From assembly GCA_029245955.1 (NCBI GenBank), contig JAQWOH010000059.1, forward strand, positions 1 through 64,000: a stretch of DNA of 64,000 nucleotides, given 5' to 3'. This document shows, in pieces, positions 46,129 to 53,834 of the stretch (positions are counted from its first letter, which is position 1; every line of letters begins with the position of its first letter). The stretch comes from Fuerstiella sp. GTDB lineage: Bacteria > Planctomycetota > Planctomycetia > Planctomycetales > Planctomycetaceae. The notes under the pieces were generated by a model. It saw only the letters and a list, made by a program, of their open reading frames with translations, searched no databases and had not been told where the DNA came from. The translations under genes and the position numbers were made by a program.

Positions 46129-47475
46129 TCAGGAGACCTCCAACCGAGCAGGCGTTGTGAGGCTTGCAACGTGCTCAGGCACCATAACACGAGACGCCTG
46201 AACACGCTCGCGACTCGCGTCCTCCGCGACGCAAGAGACAAAAGTACCAAAATCGGCAGCTGTCCCGCGTACTTCCGTCGGAATGTACCACTGATCCGTT
46301 CCTTTCACCCAGCCTGACCGATCCTCACAAGTTCTTTCGGCCAGTACAATCTGTTCAGCACCGGACTTTACACGACTACGATAGAAATCCAGAGCAAGAT
46401 CACGCTCCAGCACACTCAGAGCCCGAACGCGGGCCTTGATAATGCGGCTGGGGACCTGGCCGCTGAAATTCGCCGCTGGTGTGCCGTCGCGGCGACTGTA
46501 CGGGAAGACATGGATCTTCATAAAACGTGCACGCCGGCAGGTTTCCAGAGTTTCCTCAAACTCGGCGTCCGTCTCACCGGGAAAACCAACGATAACATCT
46601 GTCGTGAATGCCGGATCGTGCCCCAGCCGTTCACGAATCTGTTCCAGCTGATCGAGAAAACGGCCCACGCGGTATCGCCGTCCCATGCGCTGCAAAACTG
46701 TATCCGCCCCGCTCTGCAGTGCCGGGTGGAACTGAGGGCAAAGATGTTCGCAGTCTCCGGCCGCCTTGATGAAGTCGTCATTCACCTCCACTGTTTCAAT
46801 ACTCGACAAACGCATGCGCCAGTCGCCCGGTATCCGGTCCAGTCGCCGAAACAGATCCCACAACCGCTCCGGCCTGTCTCCAGGTGTCAGATTATTGGTG
46901 TCGATGCCGAAATGGCCAACATGAACTCCACTAATCACGATTTCCCGATAACCATTGTCCACCAGCCGGCGAACTTCTTCTTCGATGTCCACCGGGCGAC
47001 GGCTGCGCAAGCCCGGACGAACGCTCGGAATGATGCAGTACGAACACTTCAGAATACAACCGTCCTGAATCTTGACGAACGCTCGATGATGCCCTTCGAA
47101 TTCGCTGATGCCTGCGGGCATGTCGACAACGCCAAACCGCCCCAGAACATCAGACAGCTCACGCTTATCAGTCACAACCTCAATAACGTTGGGCAGTTCA
47201 CTGACCGTCTGGGGGTCACGAGTCGCGTAGCATCCCATGACAATCGTTTTAGTACCTGGGTTGTTTCGAGCCAGCTGCCGAATCGCCTGTCGGGATTTGC
47301 TGTCACCGTTATTAGTCACGGTGCAGGTGTTAACCACGCACAGGTCGGCCGATTCCTTATCGGCCGCTTCGCGAAATCCGTTCTCGCGCAGGGCTTCCCG
47401 CACCAGCTGAGTTTCGTACTGGTTAACTTTGCAGCCGAGAGTAATCAGTCGGCAGGTTCGTTGCGGGACAGGCAC
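46129..47475 (-). CDS. mtaB: tRNA t6A37 methylthiotransferase (MtaB-type radical SAM)
   Basis: Adds a methylthio group to N6-threonylcarbamoyladenosine at position 37 of tRNAs. The 448-residue protein has the N-terminal UPF0004 domain with its cluster cysteines (TLGCKVNQYET, VVNTCTVT, VMGCYATRD). The radical SAM CxxxCxxC motif is in QDGCILKCSYCIIPSVRP, and HPALQSGADTVLQRMGRRY follows. A TRAM-like C-terminal region is present. The start is a GTG. MtaB is preferred over MiaB and RimO because of the TLGCKVNQYET start. Confidence 0.92.
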   Translation of the reverse strand: MPVPQRTCRLITLGCKVNQYETQLVREALRENGFREAADKESADLCVVNTCTVTNNGDSKSRQAIRQLARNNPGTKTIVMGCYATRDPQTVSELPNVIEVVTDKRELSDVLGRFGVVDMPAGISEFEGHHRAFVKIQDGCILKCSYCIIPSVRPGLRSRRPVDIEEEVRRLVDNGYREIVISGVHVGHFGIDTNNLTPGDRPERLWDLFRRLDRIPGDWRMRLSSIETVEVNDDFIKAAGDCEHLCPQFHPALQSGADTVLQRMGRRYRVGRFLDQLEQIRERLGHDPAFTTDVIVGFPGETDAEFEETLETCRRARFMKIHVFPYSRRDGTPAANFSGQVPSRIIKARVRALSVLERDLALDFYRSRVKSGAEQIVLAERTCEDRSGWVKGTDQWYIPTEVRGTAADFGTFVSCVAEDASRERVQASRVMVPEHVASLTTPARLEVS

Positions 47476-47961
47476 AGTGCGTACTTTTCAGACAGACGAG
47501 GTTTACCAGCGGCAAATACTGATGTTCCGCGACCGACTCTGCAATTCTGGTTTCCGTGAGATACGGAATTTCCGCCACATTCGGTGAATCGACACGAAAA
47601 CAATCCCAATTGCGCGGATCTTGATGACGCATAGCAGGAACGGACGCGCCGACTGAAGATCTTTGGCAGCCATCCGCCCGAATTGTCCCGGCGATCGCGA
47701 TCCCCCAGGGTCATGCATACAGAATGTAAGCAATAACTTGTCGTACTCGTTGCAGGCGATACAGTTTGTCCTGAAATCGCCGTCACCAGGCTCCTGGCCG
47801 ACAACCGGATTGACCTGTGTTCCGATCGGGCTCATTCGCTCATTCATTAGAACTCCAGATACTTTCAATGTCGTCTTCCACGGTGTCATATCAATTCACA
47901 GGCGCTCACAACGGAAAATGCAGCCGGCAATCCCTGACGAAGTCTGCCCGAGGAGAAACAG
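47476..47961. other. 486-base divergent intergenic region
   Basis: It lies between mtaB (leftward) and the TAXI-type gene (rightward), so it should hold both promoters. Overlapping minus-strand frames of 70-128 codons occur here, but they have no recognisable domain and I do not call them. Confidence 0.35.
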
Positions 47962-49356
47962 ATGTCCAGGACCAATCCAGATGATGCCCAGCCCTGGCGA
48001 ACGACCTGGAAACGCTCACCACCTGGGTATGCGATCATCATCATCGTTCTGACAGCGTCGATATTCTTTGCATACTGGTGGACGACGGAACTACCCGCAG
48101 TTGTGCGAATCGCAGGCGGTCCTGCGAATGGTCGATATGCCGCTCTGGCCAATGGTTTGGCTCAGGAACTTCGCACACGACTGGCCGTGGAGGTCGTCGT
48201 GACGGAAACCGCAGGATCTCTGGAAAACCTAAACCAACTGGAAACGAATCAGGTGCACTTCGGTCTTTACCAACCCGAAACCCGGGAAATCCTTGCCGAA
48301 CCGAACATCTTCCGTGGAGAAGAAGAACCAGCGGCGTTTGTCAGCAATCTGTACCCCGAATTTCTGTTGCCGGTCGCGGCAAATGATTCGTCCGCAGCAC
48401 TCAATCGGATCGATAAGCGGATTTGGTGTTGTAACGATCACCTGTCGGGCGACTTTGCGATGACGCAACTTCTGTTGCGTCACATCAGCGATGACAGAAC
48501 AATTAACGTGGAACATGTCCCCTATGCTGACCTGCCAGAACAAATTGCTGACGGCAATGTTGATATCGGAATTATCTGTTGCGGGCTGCGTGCCCCTGTC
48601 GTGAAGGAATTGCTGACGGCTTCCCGGGCGAGACTTGTCGACGTGCCGTTTGTGGATGCACTGGCTCGTCGCAACTCATCGTTATCGCGCGACGTTGTTC
48701 CTGCCGGATATTTCCAGATCGCTCCGGCGATCCCGCCAGAAGATTTTCACACCGTCTCTCTCGACGCTCAGCTTCTGGCTGGCAACGGAACCCCTGTGGG
48801 TCTGGTGGAAGAAGTCACGCGAATCGTTACCGACGCTCGTTTTCAACGTCGACACGGTTTGAACAGACTGATTGAAGGCGGCGCCACCTATGCGACTCAG
48901 CGACCTGAATTTGAACTGCATGCAGGTGCCTCGCATATATTCTACCCCGATCTGAAACCGTTCATTAACCCTGATTTCGTCGAAGGAACGGAAGGTATTC
49001 GGTCCTTCGTAGTTTCGCTGCTGGCTGCTGTATGGCTATTGCACCGCTGGTGGACAAAGCGTCTGATCCGCAGTCAGGAACATCGCCTGGACCGCTACAT
49101 TCGACAACTGCTGGAACTCGAACGCCAGCAAATGGAAGTCGATGGCGAAGGCAACACCGAAGAATCACAGCGATTGCAGACAATGCTGGATAACGTCACC
49201 GTTCTGCGGCAGGAAGCCCTGTCCGAATTCACGTCGCATGAACTTAATGAAGACCGTGCTGTGGACTGCTTTCTCGAGATGTGTCACGCACTAAGCGACA
49301 AGATCAATGCAAAACTGACGCGTCATTCGCTGAATGCCCTGCGGCAGGGTCTGTAA
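47962..49356 (+). CDS. TAXI/NMT1-type solute-binding domain protein, membrane-anchored at both ends
   Basis: A 464-residue protein with a TAXI-family periplasmic binding domain (about 45-330; RIAGGPANGRYAALANGLAQ, VVVTETAGSLENLNQL, FGLYQPETREIL). Normal TAXI receptors are secreted. This one has a retained N-terminal helix (about 22-41) without a clear cleavage site, a second helix near 350-365 (FVVSLLAAVWLLHRWW), and a charged coiled-coil tail to the end. This suggests a two-helix sensor with a cytoplasmic coiled coil, which is inference. AGGAG precedes the ATG by 6 bases. No TRAP permease gene is adjacent. Confidence 0.82.
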   Translation: MSRTNPDDAQPWRTTWKRSPPGYAIIIIVLTASIFFAYWWTTELPAVVRIAGGPANGRYAALANGLAQELRTRLAVEVVVTETAGSLENLNQLETNQVHFGLYQPETREILAEPNIFRGEEEPAAFVSNLYPEFLLPVAANDSSAALNRIDKRIWCCNDHLSGDFAMTQLLLRHISDDRTINVEHVPYADLPEQIADGNVDIGIICCGLRAPVVKELLTASRARLVDVPFVDALARRNSSLSRDVVPAGYFQIAPAIPPEDFHTVSLDAQLLAGNGTPVGLVEEVTRIVTDARFQRRHGLNRLIEGGATYATQRPEFELHAGASHIFYPDLKPFINPDFVEGTEGIRSFVVSLLAAVWLLHRWWTKRLIRSQEHRLDRYIRQLLELERQQMEVDGEGNTEESQRLQTMLDNVTVLRQEALSEFTSHELNEDRAVDCFLEMCHALSDKINAKLTRHSLNALRQGL

Positions 49357-49536
49357 CCATCTGCGGGGCCGCTGGAAGGAGAATCCGTCGTTTTCCTGAG
49401 GCGGCGACTGGCCAGGACAAGTCGGTATTTTCGACGGGGCACGATTCTTATACATTTCGGCAGCAATTCTGACGATCACAGTCTGAATATCGGCCAGAAG
49501 ACACGTTCTTCTCGCGTCGTTCGAAGGATCGAAACA

Positions 49537-50802
49537 ATGCGTGCTTCCGCCTTGTTGCTGTGCGAGCTGATTGTCTGTGGATGCGGCAACTTTGATTCAT
49601 CATCAAGCCCCGCGACGAACGACGCTTCTCAGCCTGTGACTTCAACGACGGTCACGGTTTCACTTCCCAGTCCTGTTGATCAGGGATTGCCGGACGACAT
49701 GTCTGTCGCTGCCAGTGTTTCGGGCAAACAAACGTCTCGGAGACACGACGATTCCGACCATGTAACGCAACTGCTGGACGATATCCAGCGACTGCGGATT
49801 GCAACAACGCCGGCGAAACTTGAGCAGGCCAAGTCAGACCGCAGGGAACGCAACACCAGGATTGTCCAGATGGCATCCCAGGTAATTCAGTTAACTGTGG
49901 AGCATGAGTCAAAACAGGCTCACTTCAATCAGGCCGTCAGACATCTGCTGGAAGCCAGGTTTCAATTGGCATTGAGCGATGTTAAACAGGACGTTGACCG
50001 GTTGTATGCTGACGTGCAGGCACTCAACCAACAACATCCCGAATCCGATGCTGCCGCCGAGGGCGTCTACTACCTTGCTAAGTTCGCCCACACCAAAGCA
50101 CGTATGGTCGGCCACTCCCGCACAATATGGTTCGAGAATTTTGCGAGGTGGGCACGTGAATTTGCTGATCGCTTCCCCGGTCAGGAACAGCGAGCGGTCT
50201 CGCTGCTTTTTGGCGCAGGACGAAGTTGTGAAATGCACGCTGCTGTGTGTGATGACCAGACAGCTGCCATGCGACTCATGGCGGAAGCGGAATTGTGCTA
50301 CCGGACTCTGGCCAGTCAGTTTGGTGAAACTTCGCAGGGCCATGAAGCCGCTGCCGTCCTAAGACGGCTGTCTCTGCCCGGCAGAAAACTGTCCCAGTTC
50401 TCCGGACCCACGTTAGACGGCAATTACGTCGACTCTGAAACTTTCCGGGGCCAGGTGACCATCATTTATTTCTGGGACAGCAGAAATATGGAATTTCAGC
50501 AGAACATGCTTCCACTGCTGCTGCAGGCGAAGGAGGTATCTTCGACTCGACTGCGGTTCGTTGGCGTCAACCTGGATGAAGACGAGTCTCTCGCCAGAGC
50601 ATTTCAGAACAGCGAAGAGCTTCCGGGCGAACAGGTCTTCTTCGCGGATGAAAATCTGCGTTCGTGGAACAGCCCGCTAATTCGATTCTGGGGACTGTCC
50701 CGATGTCCCAGCGTCTGGCTGGTTGACCGTGAAGGGACCGTCAGCGCGGTTGACGTTGGTGCATCTCAATTAGTGTCAGAAATGCGGAAACTGTTTGAGT
50801 GA
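49537..50802 (+). CDS. Lipoprotein with C-terminal thioredoxin-fold domain lacking CxxC
   Basis: A 421-residue lipoprotein (lipobox in LIVCGCG, short signal). Residues about 65-290 are helical with TPR-like character (FNQAVRHLLEARFQLALSD, DAAAEGVYYLAKF, SQGHEAAAVLRRL). Residues about 290-421 resemble an AhpC/TlpA thioredoxin fold: FSGPTLDGNYVDSETFRGQ, then VTIIYFWDSRNMEFQ where WCxxC is expected, and RCPSVWLVDREGTV with the cis-Pro loop changed. The redox cysteines are absent, so it is probably a binding or scaffold module. AAGGATCG precedes the ATG. Confidence 0.82.
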   Translation: MRASALLLCELIVCGCGNFDSSSSPATNDASQPVTSTTVTVSLPSPVDQGLPDDMSVAASVSGKQTSRRHDDSDHVTQLLDDIQRLRIATTPAKLEQAKSDRRERNTRIVQMASQVIQLTVEHESKQAHFNQAVRHLLEARFQLALSDVKQDVDRLYADVQALNQQHPESDAAAEGVYYLAKFAHTKARMVGHSRTIWFENFARWAREFADRFPGQEQRAVSLLFGAGRSCEMHAAVCDDQTAAMRLMAEAELCYRTLASQFGETSQGHEAAAVLRRLSLPGRKLSQFSGPTLDGNYVDSETFRGQVTIIYFWDSRNMEFQQNMLPLLLQAKEVSSTRLRFVGVNLDEDESLARAFQNSEELPGEQVFFADENLRSWNSPLIRFWGLSRCPSVWLVDREGTVSAVDVGASQLVSEMRKLFE

Positions 50803-51198
50803 CGACACAAGTGGACCGTGTGTTCCGGCAGTGACTACCGTGCCGCAGGTGCACAAGGAATACGCAGAAGTTTTCCGGGAACGACAACGCGCCTCATCCC
50901 CCCCTGCGAGCCGTGTCTGTACGTTCAGTTCCAACCCGAAAACACTGAAGATGTTTCCACGACAGGCCTCCTGATAGACTCGAGTGCAGTCCTGCGGGGC
51001 ATCCCCGCAGGCAAAAATCACCATCACCTGGAAAATTGTTCACGGCATGTGGCGGGGTTGACGGCCCATTATCGATAGAAGATTGGAAAGTATGGGGCAG
51101 CAGCACCTGATCGCCACCACCCCACGACGTAAACCATTCTCTGAATTAGTGTTAGTTCATAATTAAGCCAGCGGTTCTGTGCAGGATTGGACGAAAAC
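50803..51198. other. 396-base intergenic region before the LexA-like gene, with a strong hairpin
   Basis: It contains a perfect 9-base-pair hairpin at 50991-51011 (CCTGCGGGG, loop CAT, CCCCGCAGG) without a following T run. Nearer the gene, TTAGTGTTAGTT (51147-51158) is a tandem hexamer-like repeat next to CATAAT, a possible -10 element. These might be the LexA-like operator and promoter, but I cannot fix them. Confidence 0.35.
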
Positions 51199-51927
51199 AT
51201 GCTGCTCGATTCCTCGACAAGCAAATGTGCGAAAGCCGGCAATGTTTCTTCAGTGCCACCATCAGACTCGCAAAAACGATCTGGAAGAATTGGGTCATAT
51301 GGGAAACAGGCCGCGTTGACAAAAAGACAACAGGAAATCTATGAGTTTTTGAAGGATAGAATTCATAATCGTGGATACGGCCCCACGGTGCGAGAGATCG
51401 GCATACACTTCAAGATTCGCTCTCCCAACGGAGTGATGTGTCACCTGAAAGCCCTCGAAAAGAAAGGAATCATTCACCGTGAGTCCAATATGTCTCGCGC
51501 GATCGGCCTGACGGAGGGTCCACCAGAAGAGACAATGAGTCTGCCGCTCATCGGTACGGCAGTCGATGGAGAACGACTTCAAACCGCAGTATCGTCGGCT
51601 GAGAAAGTTGACTTCAGGAACATTTTCCTGGGCGAACACAAGGCGTGTTTAAACGTTCATAGCTCTACGTTTGCTGAATTGGGAATCTGCGACGGTGACA
51701 GTGTTGTCGTGGACCGAGGCATGCAGGGAGAACCAGGCTCTCTTATCGCCGCGCTCGATCACCAGCACCAATTGACATTCTGTCGCATCCCGAAAAATGG
51801 AAGGCGGCCAATGCCGGCAGTTCCAGGAACGAGTACCGTTCCCACCCGTCAGATTCTGGGTGTTGTCGCCGGTGTGATTCGCAACTGCATTCCGCTGCCA
51901 CCCGCTAAGGACGACATCAGGGAATAA
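51199..51927 (+). CDS. LexA-like repressor lacking the self-cleavage residues
   Basis: A 242-residue LexA/S24-family protein. The winged-helix DNA-binding domain is clear: LTKRQQEIYEFLKDRIHNRGY, TVREIGIHFKIRSPNGVMCH, LKALEKKGIIHRE. The C-terminal domain keeps the fold (LPLIGTAVDGERL, GICDGDSVVVDRG, GVVAGVIRN) but not the chemistry. The Ala-Gly cleavage pair reads Asp-Gly. The Ser position is retained in NVHSSTF. The catalytic Lys of TVKRL is Cys in TFCRI. It is therefore predicted not to self-cleave on RecA activation. The ATG at 51199 is chosen, with AGGA 12 bases upstream; a 32-residue polar N-terminal extension precedes the DNA-binding domain. Confidence 0.82.
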   Translation: MLLDSSTSKCAKAGNVSSVPPSDSQKRSGRIGSYGKQAALTKRQQEIYEFLKDRIHNRGYGPTVREIGIHFKIRSPNGVMCHLKALEKKGIIHRESNMSRAIGLTEGPPEETMSLPLIGTAVDGERLQTAVSSAEKVDFRNIFLGEHKACLNVHSSTFAELGICDGDSVVVDRGMQGEPGSLIAALDHQHQLTFCRIPKNGRRPMPAVPGTSTVPTRQILGVVAGVIRNCIPLPPAKDDIRE

Positions 51928-52010
51928 GCGATTTCTGACGCAACGGGGCGTGGCGGAACGCCGTGCGTGTTCGCCGCTGACTGCTGCCCTTCAAGCAATC
52001 GAGACGCCAT

Positions 52011-52057
52011 TTGGCCAACGCGATTGGCCAACGCGATTGGCCAATCGCGTTGGCCAA
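52011..52057. repeat. Four-copy TTGGCCAA array, partly a perfect 34-base palindrome
   Basis: TTGGCCAA occurs at 52011, 52024, 52037 and 52050, a strict 13-base period with 5-base spacers CGCGA, CGCGA and TCGCG. Bases 52024-52057 form a perfect 34-base palindrome. It lies between the convergent LexA-like and response-regulator genes, 18 bases past the latter's stop. No T run follows on either strand. Confidence 0.85.
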
Positions 52058-52075
52058 TACAATTTGCTCCCTGAA

Positions 52076-53482
52076 CTACCCCGCCTGACGTCTTGTTTCC
52101 AGCTGACTTAGACGGTTGTACAGTGTCTTCAGCGCAATGCCCAGTTCCCTGGCCGCCGCCGGTTTGTCGCCGTTGTGTCGATTCAACACGTGCAGAATCA
52201 TCTGATCTTCCATTTCGCGCAGAGTTCGCGGTTGATCATCAAACACGGCAGACGCCAATTGCTGGCCGGTCGCCTGGCCGCCGCGCGACAGACTTTCAGG
52301 CAGATCGTCCGGTGTAATCTTATGGCCATCCGAAAGAATCACGGAATGTTCCATGACGTTTGCCAGTTCACGCACGTTTCCTGTCCATGTGTGAGCCTGT
52401 AGCGCTTCCATCGTTTCGGGAGACAGAAATCCGGCGGGCAACGATTCCCGTTTGAGATGCCGGGCAGCCAGATGTCGCGCCAAAACCGGAATGTCTTCGC
52501 GCCGTTCGCGCAAAGGCGGCAGATGTATTTCAAATGTATTCACGCGAAAAACCAGATCTTCGCGAAATGTGCCGGCCTCAACCATCTCCTGCAAATCACT
52601 GTTCGTAGCGCACACGATACGAACGTCGACCTTGAATGGTTCGTTTTCCCCAACACGGCGTACTTCGCCGGATTCCAGAAAACGCAGCAGCTTGACCTGC
52701 ATCGACTTGTTCAGTTCGCCAAGTTCGTCAAGGAACAGCGTTCCACCATTAGCGACTTCGAATAAACCTGTTCGCGCCGTGTCAGCTCCCGTAAAGGCAC
52801 CCTTTCGATGGCCAAAAAACTCACTTTCGACAAGGTTCTCCGGAATTGCACCGCAATTGACGGCAACAAACGGTGCATCCGCGCGTTCGCTTTGCTCGTG
52901 AACACGGCGTGCCACCATCTCTTTACCTGTTCCGGTTTCCCCCAGAATCAGCACGGCCGAATTCGTTGGCGCAATCTTGTCAACAAGCTTCTTGACCCGC
53001 CGCATTCCGGCCGACTCACCGATCAGGTCAGAATGCCCTTCGACCTGCAGCAGGCGACTTTCCAGTGCCAGATTCTTGTTCAGCAAAGCTTTCTTGTCGC
53101 CAATCCGCTGCAGCACAGCAGAGATTTCAAATAACGAAACCGGCTTCGGCAGAAAGTCGTATGCTCCCATCCGCACCGCACGAATCGCATCGTCCATGCT
53201 CCCGTGACCAGTGCTGATCACGTACTCGGTGTCCGGGGAGTGTTCACGCAGATGATCGATCACATCCCAGCCACTACCACCAGGCATCCGCAGATCCACG
53301 ATCGCCGCATCAAAAGTATTCTTACTGACTGTGTCCATCGCTTCACCAGGCGATCGGCACACTGTCGCAGCATGCCCCATCCGTGGAAGCTCAGATTCCA
53401 GCAGTTCGGAGATCGATTCGTCATCGTCCACGAACAGAACTCGCAACTTATGTTTTCCAGATCCAGCCACTGCCAACTCCAT
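52076..53482 (-). CDS. Sigma-54-dependent response regulator (NtrC/AtoC family)
   Basis: A 468-residue enhancer-binding activator. The receiver domain has VLFVDDDESISELL, phospho-acceptor Asp in AAIVDLRMPGGSGW (about 62) and Lys in FLPKPVS. The AAA+ domain has Walker A GETGTGKEM, sigma-54 contact GAFTGADTA, Walker B LFLDELGEL, and arginine-finger-region REDLVFRVN. A Fis-type helix-turn-helix ends the protein (AAARELGIALKTLYNRL). It has no partner kinase next to it. Confidence 0.95.
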   Translation of the reverse strand: MELAVAGSGKHKLRVLFVDDDESISELLESELPRMGHAATVCRSPGEAMDTVSKNTFDAAIVDLRMPGGSGWDVIDHLREHSPDTEYVISTGHGSMDDAIRAVRMGAYDFLPKPVSLFEISAVLQRIGDKKALLNKNLALESRLLQVEGHSDLIGESAGMRRVKKLVDKIAPTNSAVLILGETGTGKEMVARRVHEQSERADAPFVAVNCGAIPENLVESEFFGHRKGAFTGADTARTGLFEVANGGTLFLDELGELNKSMQVKLLRFLESGEVRRVGENEPFKVDVRIVCATNSDLQEMVEAGTFREDLVFRVNTFEIHLPPLRERREDIPVLARHLAARHLKRESLPAGFLSPETMEALQAHTWTGNVRELANVMEHSVILSDGHKITPDDLPESLSRGGQATGQQLASAVFDDQPRTLREMEDQMILHVLNRHNGDKPAAARELGIALKTLYNRLSQLETRRQAG

Positions 53483-53834
53483 GGCAAAATGCTCCGAATT
53501 CCTTTCGAAGCGTCGTTAATCGTGTCATTCAACATAATGATCGACGAATACCGTCGGAACGATATCCGTGCTGGTCAAGCCAGCGACCATCAAACTCCTT
53601 TAGTATCAAATTGCCGCAATCGCAGCAACGTAAGATACAGCGACCCCACACCCCACTACCCCCATTCACCCCAAATACCACATTTAAACGTAAATCGAGG
53701 ATGCCACGGAGCTGAGCGGCCTGGCAGCAGAAAGATGAAAAGCAGCTTTCTCACAGTGCAACACTACTGTTCATGTGCGGCCTGCATTTCCGAACGTCAC
53801 CGGTACCACCAACCGTTGTGTTGTCTTCGCGGTG
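53483..53834. other. 352-base intergenic region
   Basis: It lies between the response-regulator start and the lipase-like gene stop, both leftward, and probably carries the regulator's promoter. It includes a C-rich tract near 53646-53680. I see no gene; the long plus-strand frame crossing here is the shadow of the flanking genes. Confidence 0.35.

Noticed and set aside
46510..47559. 349-codon plus-strand frame opposite mtaB
   Set aside because: It is the shadow of a well-supported radical SAM gene.
47503..47889. 128-codon minus-strand frame upstream of mtaB as a gene
   Set aside because: No domain, several overlapping alternatives, and it occupies a divergent promoter region.
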